DNA of 64,000 nucleotides from JACKAL01 sp964400355. GTDB taxonomy: Bacteria; Bdellovibrionota; Bdellovibrionia; Bdellovibrionales; JAGQZY01. The notes below the pieces were generated by a model. It was not told the origin of the DNA. It ran no database searches and saw nothing but the letters and a program-made list of their open reading frames with translations. The DNA lies in assembly GCA_964400355.1 (NCBI GenBank), contig CAYNTO010000003.1, positions 1-64,000 on the forward strand, written 5' to 3'. Below are positions 53,486 to 62,694 of the stretch, piece after piece (position 1 is the first letter of the stretch; each line of letters opens with the position of its first letter). Both the position numbers and the translations under genes were made by a program.

Positions 53486-53530
53486 AGCATTAACAAACAT
53501 TGTCCAGAGGGGCACAACAAGGAGTAGAAC

Positions 53531-54391
53531 ATGCGACAATTTATTTTTATGACATTAATAACCATAACCACCGCAGTACAGGGTATCGCAAACGCCGAGT
53601 ATTTCGACGTGGGTGACGGCATAAACATGTACTACGAAACGCACGGTACCGGTGGTACACCGCTGGTTCTCATTCACGGCTCCTTCGGCTCGACGAGCAC
53701 CTTTAACGAAATACTCCCGATCATCTCCACCTCGCGACAAGTGATCGCTATCGACATGCAGGGACACGGACGCACCAACGATACCGATCGCCCTTTTTCT
53801 TACGTTAATTTTGCAACTGATATCTCAAAGCTACTCACTCACTTACAAATTGTAAAAGCGGATGTTCTCGGCTATAGCCTCGGCGGTACTGTTGCGCTTC
53901 AGTTTGGAATTCTCTTTCCGAATCAGACCAATAAGATTGTGGTCATTTCCTCCACCTTTAAGTTCGACGGCTGGTCAAAGGATGTTCAAGATGAACTCAA
54001 GTCGCTCACTCCAGAATTTTTTTACAATACGCCGATCCAGGCAGAGTACCTCAAACTCTCTCCACATCCGGAGAAGTTTGATGACTTCGTACGAAAACTC
54101 GCAGCTTTCGATTCTCAGCCGTTCAATCTTGGAGAGCAGAATATTCAAAACATGAGTGCGCCACTGTTACTGCTTATGGGAGATAATGACGGCGTCAACT
54201 TAGAGGCGTCGGTCGAGCTTTATAAATTAGCAGGTGGTGGAATTTTTGGAGACGCCAATGGACTTCCAGCATCGGAGCTCGCGATTGTCCCCAACACCAC
54301 CCATGTCAGTCTGATATCCGAGACGGGACTCATCACCCAGTTCACAACGGAGTTCCTAGATAAACCGGGCATCGAGATCTTACCCGAATAA
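53531..54391 (+). CDS. Secreted alpha/beta hydrolase
   Basis: A 286-residue alpha/beta hydrolase with a signal peptide (1-21, cleavage near IANA). The oxyanion region is LIHGSFGSTSTF, the nucleophile Ser is in GYSLGGTVA, the acid is in LMGDNDG and the His in PNTTHVS. AGGAG before the ATG. It stands 45 bases after the phosphoribosyltransferase gene and may be co-transcribed with it. The substrate is unknown. Confidence 0.88.
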   Translation: MRQFIFMTLITITTAVQGIANAEYFDVGDGINMYYETHGTGGTPLVLIHGSFGSTSTFNEILPIISTSRQVIAIDMQGHGRTNDTDRPFSYVNFATDISKLLTHLQIVKADVLGYSLGGTVALQFGILFPNQTNKIVVISSTFKFDGWSKDVQDELKSLTPEFFYNTPIQAEYLKLSPHPEKFDDFVRKLAAFDSQPFNLGEQNIQNMSAPLLLLMGDNDGVNLEASVELYKLAGGGIFGDANGLPASELAIVPNTTHVSLISETGLITQFTTEFLDKPGIEILPE

Positions 54392-54398
54392 ACGTGAT

Positions 54399-54420
54399 CG
54401 CCGGAGCGCAAGTTCCGGCG
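54399..54420. terminator. GC-rich stem-loop between convergent genes
   Basis: CGCCGGA-N8-TCCGGCG is a perfect 7-bp stem 8 bases after the hydrolase stop and 13 bases before the convergent lipoprotein gene. No T-run follows on either strand, so it may need Rho or act as a 3' stabiliser. Confidence 0.5.
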
Positions 54421-54432
54421 TCGCGCGCGGTC

Positions 54433-55638
54433 TTACTGCTTAAGACCCGACAAATTCTCAAACGTCATCAGTACATCCTTAGCCATGGGCAGCGTCTCCT
54501 CAAGGAGGAGACGAATGTTCTCAGCATCGAATTCGGAGTTGTAACTGAGTCTCTCTATCTTTGAAAAGGCGGTTTCAACGTCTATGGTCTTAAAGTAGAG
54601 ATCCGACCATGGATTTTCTTTGAGATCCGTGTTGAGAACTTTGTATTTGTAGTATTGTGATTGCATCACACGATTGAACAAATCAATGTAGGTGCTGCCA
54701 GCGCCCAAACAAACATGGAACTTACTCGTTACCGCGGTTGCATCTGCAGCAACTGCATTGAGCTGTTCTTCCATACACGTCAAATTAGAAACCACCTCAA
54801 AGAGTTGTTCCATCTGAAGCTTTTCGGTTTCTTTAAGGCTCATGCGCGGATCGGTCACTGCATCGTATATTTCTATAATCGCCGCCTCTAGTTTTTGCGC
54901 CAGCACCTCGTCAAAGCCATTCAGGTGCGCAAGCTCATGGGCCCACAGTGCCGTAATATGTTTGTTCAATGAGGCCTTTGGAATTCGTTGCAATGTTTTA
55001 AGGCTAAAGCACACTTCAGCATCGCGAATAAATTTGCTGACACTCGCATCGCTTTCCTTATCGTCGTGATATGTACATGGTCCGTCTTCGTTTAGGTTTA
55101 CTTTGATAAGATCGATGTATTCTGCGAGATCTTTGTCATTAAATTCAGTCAAAACCAAGTACGACTCATAAGATAAATTGCTTTTTCCATCGGCGAGGTC
55201 TTTTTGGTACGCTTCGTAGTCAAAGTTTGTAAAACTGCAGCTTAAATTCTCGAACACACAAAAGAGCATATCCGAAGGCTCTGTGGATTCTTGCTTAATC
55301 AGAACCTGCTCACCTTTTTTTATTGTCTTGCCATCGTTGGTGCAGGTTTCCTTGAAACAGACCATCAGCATGTACTCTGAATTAGGCTTAACCTGGAGCC
55401 GATCCTCTTTAGGCATGTAGCTGTGCAAATAGCCTTTGACCAGACTGTTTTTAAAGAACTCGCGAGATTTTTGAATGGCGGCGCGAATGTCCTCAGGGCT
55501 GCTGTTAGAAATAATTCCACCACCGCCGTCCGACGTTCCTTTTTTGTCTGCGATGGAATTTTTCGATTCGGAATCGCTGCTACACGCAGTAGTGAATGCA
55601 ACTCCAACTATGAGAATAAGATTAAAAAATGATTTCAT
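54433..55638 (-). CDS. Lipoprotein with HExxH metallopeptidase-like motif
   Basis: A 401-residue lipoprotein (lipobox FTTAC, Cys at about 19). Near residue 235 it has LWAHELAHLNGFDE, an HExxHxxGxxE motif, which resembles the zinc site of metalloproteases (metzincins use H or D in the last place). Other cysteines (CFKETC, CVFENLSC, CTYHDD) suggest a disulphide-linked secreted domain. No named family is recognised. Catalysis is plausible but unproven. Confidence 0.6.
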   Translation of the reverse strand: MKSFFNLILIVGVAFTTACSSDSESKNSIADKKGTSDGGGGIISNSSPEDIRAAIQKSREFFKNSLVKGYLHSYMPKEDRLQVKPNSEYMLMVCFKETCTNDGKTIKKGEQVLIKQESTEPSDMLFCVFENLSCSFTNFDYEAYQKDLADGKSNLSYESYLVLTEFNDKDLAEYIDLIKVNLNEDGPCTYHDDKESDASVSKFIRDAEVCFSLKTLQRIPKASLNKHITALWAHELAHLNGFDEVLAQKLEAAIIEIYDAVTDPRMSLKETEKLQMEQLFEVVSNLTCMEEQLNAVAADATAVTSKFHVCLGAGSTYIDLFNRVMQSQYYKYKVLNTDLKENPWSDLYFKTIDVETAFSKIERLSYNSEFDAENIRLLLEETLPMAKDVLMTFENLSGLKQ

Positions 55639-55716
55639 AAATGTTCCTTTGTTTATACGTGAATGAGTCTGGTTATTCTTAAAAATGTGTGTGTGCTCGT
55701 AATATTTACAGCACTG

Positions 55717-56094
55717 TCAAATTGGCACGATTTTCACCTCGATTTTATCGAGAGAGAGCTGACCATCGTGGCAAACGGTTTCACTAGGTACAGAGACAAG
55801 AAAGCCAAAGGCTCCGCTTGCATATGCCGGAAAGTGAATGGCATTGCCCTCTGCAAATATGAGAGGAATGACGATTTCGCTGAGGTCGGTGATGTCTTGA
55901 TCTCCCTGAAACACGCGGACCTGGAAATCACGCGGTCCGTTCGCTCCGATTTCAAACTGAGCGATGTTTCGCGTAGTGACCCACGTGTCACCGTTGAGGC
56001 ATTGATGTCCGGCTACAGTATCTGTGCTCTCTACGGAGATCTCTGCATGGGAATGTAAACTTACGAGTAATATCAGTGCGCTTAAAAACTTCAT
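55717..56094 (-). CDS. Small secreted protein, unknown
   Basis: A 125-residue protein with a signal peptide (1-17, cleavage after SHA) and a beta-rich mature part with two cysteines (HQCLNG and ETVCHDG). AAGGAG before the ATG. An overlapping open frame on the other strand (55663-56058) has neither signal nor ribosome site and is rejected. No family is recognised. Confidence 0.6.
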   Translation of the reverse strand: MKFLSALILLVSLHSHAEISVESTDTVAGHQCLNGDTWVTTRNIAQFEIGANGPRDFQVRVFQGDQDITDLSEIVIPLIFAEGNAIHFPAYASGAFGFLVSVPSETVCHDGQLSLDKIEVKIVPI

Positions 56095-56229
56095 AAAAAC
56101 TCCTTTATTGGTTCTGCCAATAGGTACATCTCTTCACTGCTTAAAAAATAGATTTATTTATTTCAAAATAACGTTTAAAGTTAGCAAATATGCAAAGTTA
56201 TTAACCTAAACTATTGAAATATATTATTT

Positions 56230-57033
56230 ATGAACATTTTCGAATATAGCGATTATAAGCAGTTTGTGGTCGAACGGGTGGCGCAAATGCCCCATAAGGG
56301 CCGCGGCCAATTCCGCCTGATGGGTCTTCATCTCAATCTCGGATCCACGGTGATCAGCCAAATTTTTAAAGGCGCGCGCGATCTCACGCCCGAACACGGA
56401 GTAAAGCTTTGCGATTTTTTAGGGCTCGCCGAAATAGAGTCGAAATATTTTATGACTCTTCTTTTAAAAGCCCGCGCGGGTACCCACGAACTCAAAAATT
56501 ATTATCTCAAAGAAGAGGAGAAGTTAAAAAAAGAGGGCCAACAAATAAAATCGCGCATCACCGTCCACCAAGAAATCACCGAGGAACACAAGGCGCTCTT
56601 TTACTCCGATTGGATCTATAGCGGAATTCGTATGCTGTCCGCTGTGGGAAAGTACAATACGGTCGATGATTTCGCCGAGTACTTCCGTTTGCCGCGCTCA
56701 CGAGTTCAACAGGTGGTAGAGTTTTTATTGCGCACCGGTTTGTGTGTTGAGGAGAATGGCATCATTAAAGTGGGACCGCAGAGCACCCATCTCGACAACA
56801 AATCGCCTCTGGTCAATTCACACCGGAAAAACTGGCACCTCAAGGCCATCGAAAAAATGAACGGCCAAAACGACGACGATTTGTTTTACTCAGCACCGAT
56901 GTCTTTATCGCGAGAGGATCGCGGCATAATCCGCGAAGAGCTGGTTGGCGTCATTTCCAAAACGTTAAAGCGGGTGCACAAATCCAACGAGGAAAACGTG
57001 GCCTGCTTGAACATCGATTGGTTTGAATTTTAG
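56230..57033 (+). CDS. TIGR02147 family protein
   Basis: A 267-residue protein with the family's opening FEYSDYKQFVVERVAQ and the QFRLMGLHLNLGSTVISQIFKGARDLT region (a helix-turn-helix-like part), then VDDFAEYFRLPRSRVQQVVEFLLRTGL and a final long helix. The family is known mainly from Fibrobacter and Bdellovibrio relatives and has no proven role; DNA binding is suspected. It begins 135 bases after the divergent secreted protein at 55717, in an AT-rich region. Confidence 0.85.
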   Translation: MNIFEYSDYKQFVVERVAQMPHKGRGQFRLMGLHLNLGSTVISQIFKGARDLTPEHGVKLCDFLGLAEIESKYFMTLLLKARAGTHELKNYYLKEEEKLKKEGQQIKSRITVHQEITEEHKALFYSDWIYSGIRMLSAVGKYNTVDDFAEYFRLPRSRVQQVVEFLLRTGLCVEENGIIKVGPQSTHLDNKSPLVNSHRKNWHLKAIEKMNGQNDDDLFYSAPMSLSREDRGIIREELVGVISKTLKRVHKSNEENVACLNIDWFEF

Positions 57034-57158
57034 AATTGAGTGTGAGTCACCTCGACTATTGGTCAGGTATAATTGATAGAAACAAATAAAAAATTAGTGA
57101 AGATTGATTATTTGGTACGATCGATGTGAGTTTAGATTCACTTTTAAGAGGAGTAACT

Positions 57159-57794
57159 ATGCGCATATTCGCCATTCTTTTTTGTGTGATGGGTTTTTCG
57201 TTTGCAAGCGCCGATAATAAATCGCCGGCAGAAAACACTGTGTATTTGCTCAACTGCCAAGCGCGAATGCATTCGCAAAAAAAATCATTCGCCGAAGTTT
57301 CTGCATCAGTAAATCCGCATTATATTTTTCAAAATAAGGGGCTTATAGGAACAAATCGTCGTGGATTTTACAAGTTTTCCTCTTCTGGAGAGATTGAATT
57401 TTGCGAAGCGAATTGGCCCAAGAAAGATAAGGATGAGTATGCCAGAAACTTCACTGGAAAATGCGAAAGCTCAAAAGCATTGAGTAAAAAAGGGTATTCC
57501 GCACTCGACGGCGAGACACGGAAAATGGCCAAACGGTTGGGAGAGCACTACTATGAAAGTAAGGCGTCCTACGATCAAGCCTGGACGGCGTTTGATGGCG
57601 AAAAGGGCCAGAAAATATGCTCTCAAGCAAATGGTGTCGCTTTAAGCTTTGAGCAGGGAATTACAAATCATCAAGGTGGTTCGGACAGTGGTGGCAGCAC
57701 CACCGGCCCGGGCCAACCTGGTGGCGGAAATGCGGAATCGGGTGGTGGTAGTAGCGATGGAGGTAGTAGTAGTGGAGGCTCGACGAGTCGTTGA
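57159..57794 (+). CDS. Secreted protein with Gly/Ser-rich tail
   Basis: A 211-residue protein with a signal peptide (1-17, cleavage after SA), a domain with four cysteines (CQARMH, CEANWP, KCESSK and CSQANG) and a low-complexity tail of G and S (residues about 180-211). AAGAGGAG decides ATG 57159 over the GTG 11 codons upstream. Followed at 57807 by a strong terminator. No family is recognised. Confidence 0.65.
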   Translation: MRIFAILFCVMGFSFASADNKSPAENTVYLLNCQARMHSQKKSFAEVSASVNPHYIFQNKGLIGTNRRGFYKFSSSGEIEFCEANWPKKDKDEYARNFTGKCESSKALSKKGYSALDGETRKMAKRLGEHYYESKASYDQAWTAFDGEKGQKICSQANGVALSFEQGITNHQGGSDSGGSTTGPGQPGGGNAESGGGSSDGGSSSGGSTSR

Positions 57795-57806
57795 GTGGAT
57801 AAAAAT

Positions 57807-57836
57807 AAAAAAAGGCAGCCTTGGCTGCCTTTTTTT
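57807..57836. terminator. Bidirectional intrinsic terminator
   Basis: A7-GGCAGCC-TT-GGCTGCC-T7, a perfect 7-bp GC stem with A and T runs on the two sides. It ends the secreted protein gene on the plus strand and tRNA-Asn on the minus strand. Confidence 0.9.
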
Positions 57837-57845
57837 ATACAAAAA

Positions 57846-57920
57846 TGGCTCAGGAGGAGGGATTCGAACCCCCGACCAAGCGGTTAACAGCCGCTTGCTC
57901 TACCACTGAGCTACTCCTGA
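57846..57920 (-). tRNA. tRNA-Asn(GUU)
   Basis: On the minus strand the acceptor TCAGGAG pairs with CTCCTGA, CCA is encoded, the D-arm is AGCTCAGTGGTAGAGC, the anticodon loop CTGTTAA gives GTT, and the T-arm is GGGGTTCGAATCCC-type. Complete 75-base gene. Confidence 0.97.
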
Positions 57921-58124
57921 ACACTGTACTCAGAACCGAAAAATATAGAGCCTGTGGAAATCAAAGTAAATGGCATTTTCCGTCTAACGCACTTTGCTTA
58001 GAAACGGTTTTAAGGGGTTTTTACGGATTTACACGCCATTGGCGACCTTAAATTAGATTAATAAACGGGCAGATTTCCAGCACTGTTTGCATTCCCACAA
58101 GGGCGAACGTAGCCTGAAAACACT

Positions 58125-59267
58125 ATGCATTTTCTCCTCCTCCTCATTGTCATCCTCGCTCCCTCGGCCTTATTTGCTCAAAATGCGTCGCCGGCGTCGA
58201 ATGTTCTCCAAGCCTCCTGTGGCGAAGACATTGAAAAGCTTTGCCCCAACATCCAAGAACCGCGCGCTGTTTTTCAGTGCCTTGCAAAATCGAAAGATTC
58301 TTTATCAATCTCTTGCAAAGAGGGTGTTCAGCGCTTTGCCCAGGCGAGCCAACAAGCTCAAGCTCGCGGTGGCGGTGCCCTCGGCGCGTTTGGTGGGATG
58401 AATGCATTTTCGCCACCCGTGCCTCTGCTCGTGATGGAAGGTCGCGTTTATCCCGCCAATCACGCACCACGTATGACCGACTACCGCCTCAACATTTCCT
58501 CTCCCGTTTACAAAACAGAAACCGAAACTGTTTCCATGTCGGCAGCCTACGGGCATCTCAATTTCCAAGACGAGATCACTCTTGATTCGGGCTTAGTGGT
58601 GCCTACTAATTTGCGCCGAGTGGAATTGGGTGCGCAGTATTTTAAGCAGCTTCAAGAAAAACGATCATGGAATTTGCGCGGCTCTGTCGGTTACGCCGGG
58701 GATACAATTTTCGAAAACAGTCGCGACATGTCGTTCAGTATGAACGCCACCTATTCCTATCCCGGGTCCGAACGTGGCACTTGGGTGCTCAGCGTGTTTT
58801 TCGCAAACAACAGCCCGCTTGGAAATTATGTTCCTATTCCGGGCTTTATATATATTTATCGCACCGAAAACTTCACCGGTCTTTTTGGAATACCCATTGC
58901 GGCCGTGCAATGGACACCGGCCTATCCGTGGTCGTTGTCGCTTTCACTTTTCGGTCCCACGCTCCAATCGGAAGTGGCATACGGAAGCGTCGATAAGTTT
59001 CAGATCTATACGGGCTTTCAATTTACCCAACAGCTCTACATGCTAGAGGCGCGCACCGACGACGATGATCGCCTGCGCATTCAGGAAATGCGCGCCCTCA
59101 CAGGTGTTCGAACGCCATTATTTGAGAACGTGGGTGGTGAATTCCAAGTGGGGTACGGCTTCGAGCGTTCGGTCTATATGGGTGATGGGCTCTTTAATAA
59201 AGATCGCGGAAGTGTGGATTTGGACTCTAATTTTTATTTTAACGTGATTGTGCGCGCGATTTTATGA
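58125..59267 (+). CDS. Outer-membrane barrel-like protein with Cys-rich head
   Basis: A 380-residue protein with a signal peptide (1-19, cleavage after FA). Residues 30-70 resemble a cysteine-rich GLG1-like repeat (CGEDIEKLCPNI, QCLAKSK, SCKEG). Residues about 105-380 alternate strands and turns and end in an aromatic-poor but beta-like strand (NVIVRAIL), in the manner of a DUF6268-type barrel. A cysteine-rich head on a barrel is an unusual pairing. The function is unknown. Confidence 0.6.
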   Translation: MHFLLLLIVILAPSALFAQNASPASNVLQASCGEDIEKLCPNIQEPRAVFQCLAKSKDSLSISCKEGVQRFAQASQQAQARGGGALGAFGGMNAFSPPVPLLVMEGRVYPANHAPRMTDYRLNISSPVYKTETETVSMSAAYGHLNFQDEITLDSGLVVPTNLRRVELGAQYFKQLQEKRSWNLRGSVGYAGDTIFENSRDMSFSMNATYSYPGSERGTWVLSVFFANNSPLGNYVPIPGFIYIYRTENFTGLFGIPIAAVQWTPAYPWSLSLSLFGPTLQSEVAYGSVDKFQIYTGFQFTQQLYMLEARTDDDDRLRIQEMRALTGVRTPLFENVGGEFQVGYGFERSVYMGDGLFNKDRGSVDLDSNFYFNVIVRAIL

Positions 59268-59270
59268 GAG

Positions 59271-60113
59271 CTAATGGCGCTCAATGTGGCGCTCGTAGAA
59301 TTCTCTGTGCGCGGGATTGCGATCGAGTTTCGCGCACTTTTGAAAAGCATAATTGGCTTTTAATCGCTCTCCAACGCGCTTGTAAGCAAGAGCTAGAGAT
59401 TTCCACGCAGCGAGGAACGATTCGCGCTCGCTCACAGCGTTCTCCAGCAATTCGATAGCCTCTTCGAGTTCGTTGGATTTCCAAAACAACTGATGACCCA
59501 ACACAAAACTCGCATACGGGCGCAGGCTTGTGGTGTTTACGAGACGGCGCAACAACGTTTCGCCTTTGTCATACAAACCATCTTTGAGATCGGTACAGGC
59601 AATGGTGAGTTTTAAGTGAGCCAAGGCCACATCATTATAAGGCGCAAGCTTTAACGCCTGCTCAACAAACTGATCCACTTTTTCAGTGAAGCCGTGAAGT
59701 TCAAGCTCCACCTGTGCGCCTAAAATAAAAAAGTCGGCGTTTTGAATATTGTCATTGTATTCATCGATAACGCATTGAACGAGGGTCGCGACCTCAAAAA
59801 TCTGACCACTGGCATGGAGAGCACGCATTTGCGTGAGGAGCTGTTCGGTATCGCGATGATTGCGTACAAAATACGACATTGATTGCACAATGTCGTCCGT
59901 AGCCGAACTGTTATGAATTTGAGCCGAACGTTTCGTGCCCAAGAATCCCCCCCAAATTGTCTTTACCCCAAGTGCCAAACTGGCAACGAAACCAGTATGT
60001 GACAATTCCGCAATTATTTTAAGAACAAAGTTTTTATACTTCCCATAAGGCGTGTATACTGGGAGAACTTTAGTCAGATCGCGGGCGAGCGATTTAAACG
60101 GAAGCTGAGACAT
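59271..60113 (-). CDS. TPR-repeat protein
   Basis: A 280-residue protein. Residues about 85-280 are TPR-like helical pairs (for example ALKLAPYNDVALAHLKLTIA and LEEAIELLENAVSERESFLA). The first 40 residues may contain a membrane-associated helix. TPR proteins scaffold complexes; the partner is unknown. It converges with the barrel protein with 3 bases between stops. Confidence 0.75.
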   Translation of the reverse strand: MSQLPFKSLARDLTKVLPVYTPYGKYKNFVLKIIAELSHTGFVASLALGVKTIWGGFLGTKRSAQIHNSSATDDIVQSMSYFVRNHRDTEQLLTQMRALHASGQIFEVATLVQCVIDEYNDNIQNADFFILGAQVELELHGFTEKVDQFVEQALKLAPYNDVALAHLKLTIACTDLKDGLYDKGETLLRRLVNTTSLRPYASFVLGHQLFWKSNELEEAIELLENAVSERESFLAAWKSLALAYKRVGERLKANYAFQKCAKLDRNPAHREFYERHIERH

Positions 60114-60214
60114 TTCAAATACTTAATTTTTCCGGCTCGCAAAAAACCGTGGTTCGTCGTGGACAAATCCCTAACAAACCCTGTATTTTTTATAGCTCAA
60201 GAGGTTCAAAGATT

Positions 60215-61519
60215 ATGGAGTTTTATATCGTATTAATTTTGCTGTGTGTCGCTCTGGGAGCGGCTTTCGTGTTTTACCGCCAATCTTTTCAGTGGAAGAT
60301 GGAGGCGCAATCGTGGAAATCCAAATGGGAGACAGATCAACTCGCAATGGCCGAGGCCACACGGGAGAAAATAGCGGCTACCGCCACTCTCGAAGATACA
60401 AAAGAGAAGTATTTTTCCGCAAAGGCGCGCCTTGAGGCGCTCGAGCTCAATACCGATACCTTGCGCGACACCTTTCAGGCGCTGGCGCACCAAACTTTAG
60501 AGGGACAGACAAAACAATTTTTAAACTTGGCCGAGCAAACTTTAGAGAAGCACTCGCAAATGGCCAAAGGCGATTTGGAAAAACGCCAGCAATCCATTCA
60601 GCACTTAGTGTTGCCACTAGCATCGTCACTCGAAGCACTTCAAAAACACACCCACGATTTGGAGAAAGAGCGCCAAACATCGTACAGCTCGGTATTCAAC
60701 GAACTCAAGCGCGTGACCGAAACGAGCCACACGCTCTCGGCAGAAACACGCGCACTCAAAGATGCTCTCAAAAAACCGCACATTCGCGGCCGTTGGGGTG
60801 AAGTGCAGTTAAAAAACTGTATCGATCTTGCGGGTATGTCTGAGTACGCCGATGTGACATTCCAGGATTTAACAGTCACCGCCGAGGGCAAAACCATGAT
60901 TCCCGATCTTACCGTGCGCATGCCAGGTGGACGTGTGGTTGTGGTGGATGCCAAAACGCCGCTGGACGGCTTTATCGCATCGCTCGAATCCACAACTGAA
61001 GAGGTGCGCAACATCGAAATGGCTCGTCACGGTCAGCAAGTGAAAGATCACGTTAAAGAACTTTCTAAAAAAAGTTACTATGAGAGTATTAAAGAGACTG
61101 CGGATTTCACCGTGATGTTTTTACCGAACGAATCTTTCCTGTACGCCGCTCTTGAAACGCAACCGGATTTGGTGGAATTTGCTCTCGAGAAAAAAATTCT
61201 CATTGCCACACCACCCACATTTGTGGGCTTGCTTAAAGTGATCCGCTACGGCTGGAACGAAGAGCGCCTGGCCAATAACGCTGAAAAAATTCGCGATGTA
61301 GGCCGCGAGCTTCACAAGCGTGTGGTGGAATTCGCGGAAACTTATGAGAGTGTGGGTAAGCGCCTCACTCAAGCCAACGAAGAGTGGGACATGGGCATGC
61401 GCCGCCTCAATAGTCGCGTGATGTCTCAGGCCCGCAAGATGGAAGAGCTGGGTGCAAAGAGCAACAAAGAGCTTCCTGAAATGTTCGCAAACGATATTGC
61501 TGGTGAGCTCACCGATTAG
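60215..61519 (+). CDS. rmuC: DNA recombination protein RmuC
   Basis: A 434-residue protein. An N-terminal membrane segment (1-20) is followed by a long coiled coil (residues 35-180) and the RmuC nuclease-like domain: KPHIRGRWGEVQLKNCIDLAGM, MPGGRVVVVDAKTPLDGF and FTVMFLPNESFLYAAL. RmuC limits genome rearrangements between inverted repeats. AGAGG before ATG 60215 supports that start over one 22 codons upstream. Confidence 0.93.
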   Translation: MEFYIVLILLCVALGAAFVFYRQSFQWKMEAQSWKSKWETDQLAMAEATREKIAATATLEDTKEKYFSAKARLEALELNTDTLRDTFQALAHQTLEGQTKQFLNLAEQTLEKHSQMAKGDLEKRQQSIQHLVLPLASSLEALQKHTHDLEKERQTSYSSVFNELKRVTETSHTLSAETRALKDALKKPHIRGRWGEVQLKNCIDLAGMSEYADVTFQDLTVTAEGKTMIPDLTVRMPGGRVVVVDAKTPLDGFIASLESTTEEVRNIEMARHGQQVKDHVKELSKKSYYESIKETADFTVMFLPNESFLYAALETQPDLVEFALEKKILIATPPTFVGLLKVIRYGWNEERLANNAEKIRDVGRELHKRVVEFAETYESVGKRLTQANEEWDMGMRRLNSRVMSQARKMEELGAKSNKELPEMFANDIAGELTD

Positions 61520-61556
61520 TATTTGCGGCTATTGGTAAACCCGTGATGGAGACGCC

Positions 61557-62078
61557 ATGAATTTTAAACTTCGCCTTGAGTCTGGCAATTTTGAAGAACG
61601 CCTATTCGCCGTGATCAATGGTCTAAACTCCGATGAGCTGGACATTCATTTTCATCTCGAGGCGAAAGATATCAATCAATACGATTTTCCCGGCGTGTTG
61701 CCCGAGTCTCAGCGCGAACGCCGTCATGAATTGTGGAAGCGCACGTGCTTTGAAGTATTTTTTGGATTCGCAGGTGAAAATTATCTAGAGCTCAATGTTT
61801 CGCCGGAAGGCCATTGGCAAGCCTACGAGTTTTCAAGCTACCGCGAGGGACGAAAAAATTTCGATAACTTTAAGCTCAAAGATTTGCAGTCGACTCTCGG
61901 CACAGATTACAAATTGAGTTTTAAACTTTCAGGAATCGATTTCACCCAGGTTAAAAAAATTCAACCGGCAGTGGTTCTTGCTTCGGAATGTATTCACTAC
62001 TACGCTCCCCACCACAATGACGGCGGCGCTGCGGATTTTCATCTCCAGCGCAACTGGCCCGTAGTGAACCCGAACTAA
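61557..62078 (+). CDS. DOMON-like domain protein
   Basis: A 173-residue protein of the DOMON-like type (carbohydrate-binding-9-like jelly roll): LWKRTCFEVFFGFAGENYLELNVSPEGHWQAYEFSSYREG is diagnostic (here only part: CFEVFFGF, NYLELNVSP and WQAYEFSSYR). GGAG before the ATG. No signal peptide. The function is not known; it follows rmuC by 37 bases and may be co-transcribed. Confidence 0.75.
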   Translation: MNFKLRLESGNFEERLFAVINGLNSDELDIHFHLEAKDINQYDFPGVLPESQRERRHELWKRTCFEVFFGFAGENYLELNVSPEGHWQAYEFSSYREGRKNFDNFKLKDLQSTLGTDYKLSFKLSGIDFTQVKKIQPAVVLASECIHYYAPHHNDGGAADFHLQRNWPVVNPN

Positions 62079-62107
62079 GCCTACGCGCACAGCAGTGATC
62101 TTAAATT

Positions 62108-62581
62108 TTACTTCTCTTTATTGAGTTTGAGCGCTGGCATATCGGGGGTGATCACTTCGATCTTGGAGACAATTTGTTTCCCTTGCGGGGCTTTTGCGTT
62201 TTTTGGATGCGTGCCTTGAAACGCCTGCACCAAATCTGCGAGTGCCGAAATGTCGTCGGCGTGATAGACGTTTTTCCAGCCCGGCATTCCTTTTTCCACA
62301 ACGCCATCGGCGATCATTTTTACCAAATCGCCCTTAGTGCCTTCGCCGTGGATCCAAAAATCATCGGCGAGGTTGGGGCCGATCTTGCCTTCGCCGAACT
62401 CGCCGTGACAGCTCGAGCAGCGGAGCAAATAGTGTTTGCGGATTTCCATCTGTTTTTGTTCGGGTGCCACTGCGGAAAGAACCGAAGCCGGGGGCTTGCG
62501 GGTGCAACCGGCCGCAGCTGTCAGCAGAGCAAAAATGTATAAAATCGTGAGGAGATTGTGAGGTTTTTCCCGAGTTGCCAT
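62108..62581 (-). CDS. c-type cytochrome lipoprotein
   Basis: A 157-residue protein with a lipobox (AAAGC, Cys near 26) and a class I cytochrome c domain: CSSCHGEFGEG binds heme and the distal methionine is in EKGMPGWKN. It should carry electrons in the periplasm. The gene converges on the DOMON-like gene. No oxidase gene is beside it. Confidence 0.87.
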   Translation of the reverse strand: MATREKPHNLLTILYIFALLTAAAGCTRKPPASVLSAVAPEQKQMEIRKHYLLRCSSCHGEFGEGKIGPNLADDFWIHGEGTKGDLVKMIADGVVEKGMPGWKNVYHADDISALADLVQAFQGTHPKNAKAPQGKQIVSKIEVITPDMPALKLNKEK

Positions 62582-62694
62582 GAGATCGAATATATCATGC
62601 CTAGAAGGCCTAAAAGTAGAGGAATTTCGATGGGTTTCCCTTGAGCTTTTTTAACTATATGCGCTATATTGGCCATTCATTTTTCGAAAGCACT

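Noticed and set aside
55663..56058. A 131-residue rightward frame opposite the small secreted protein
   Set aside because: The leftward gene has a signal peptide and AAGGAG ribosome site; the rightward frame has neither.
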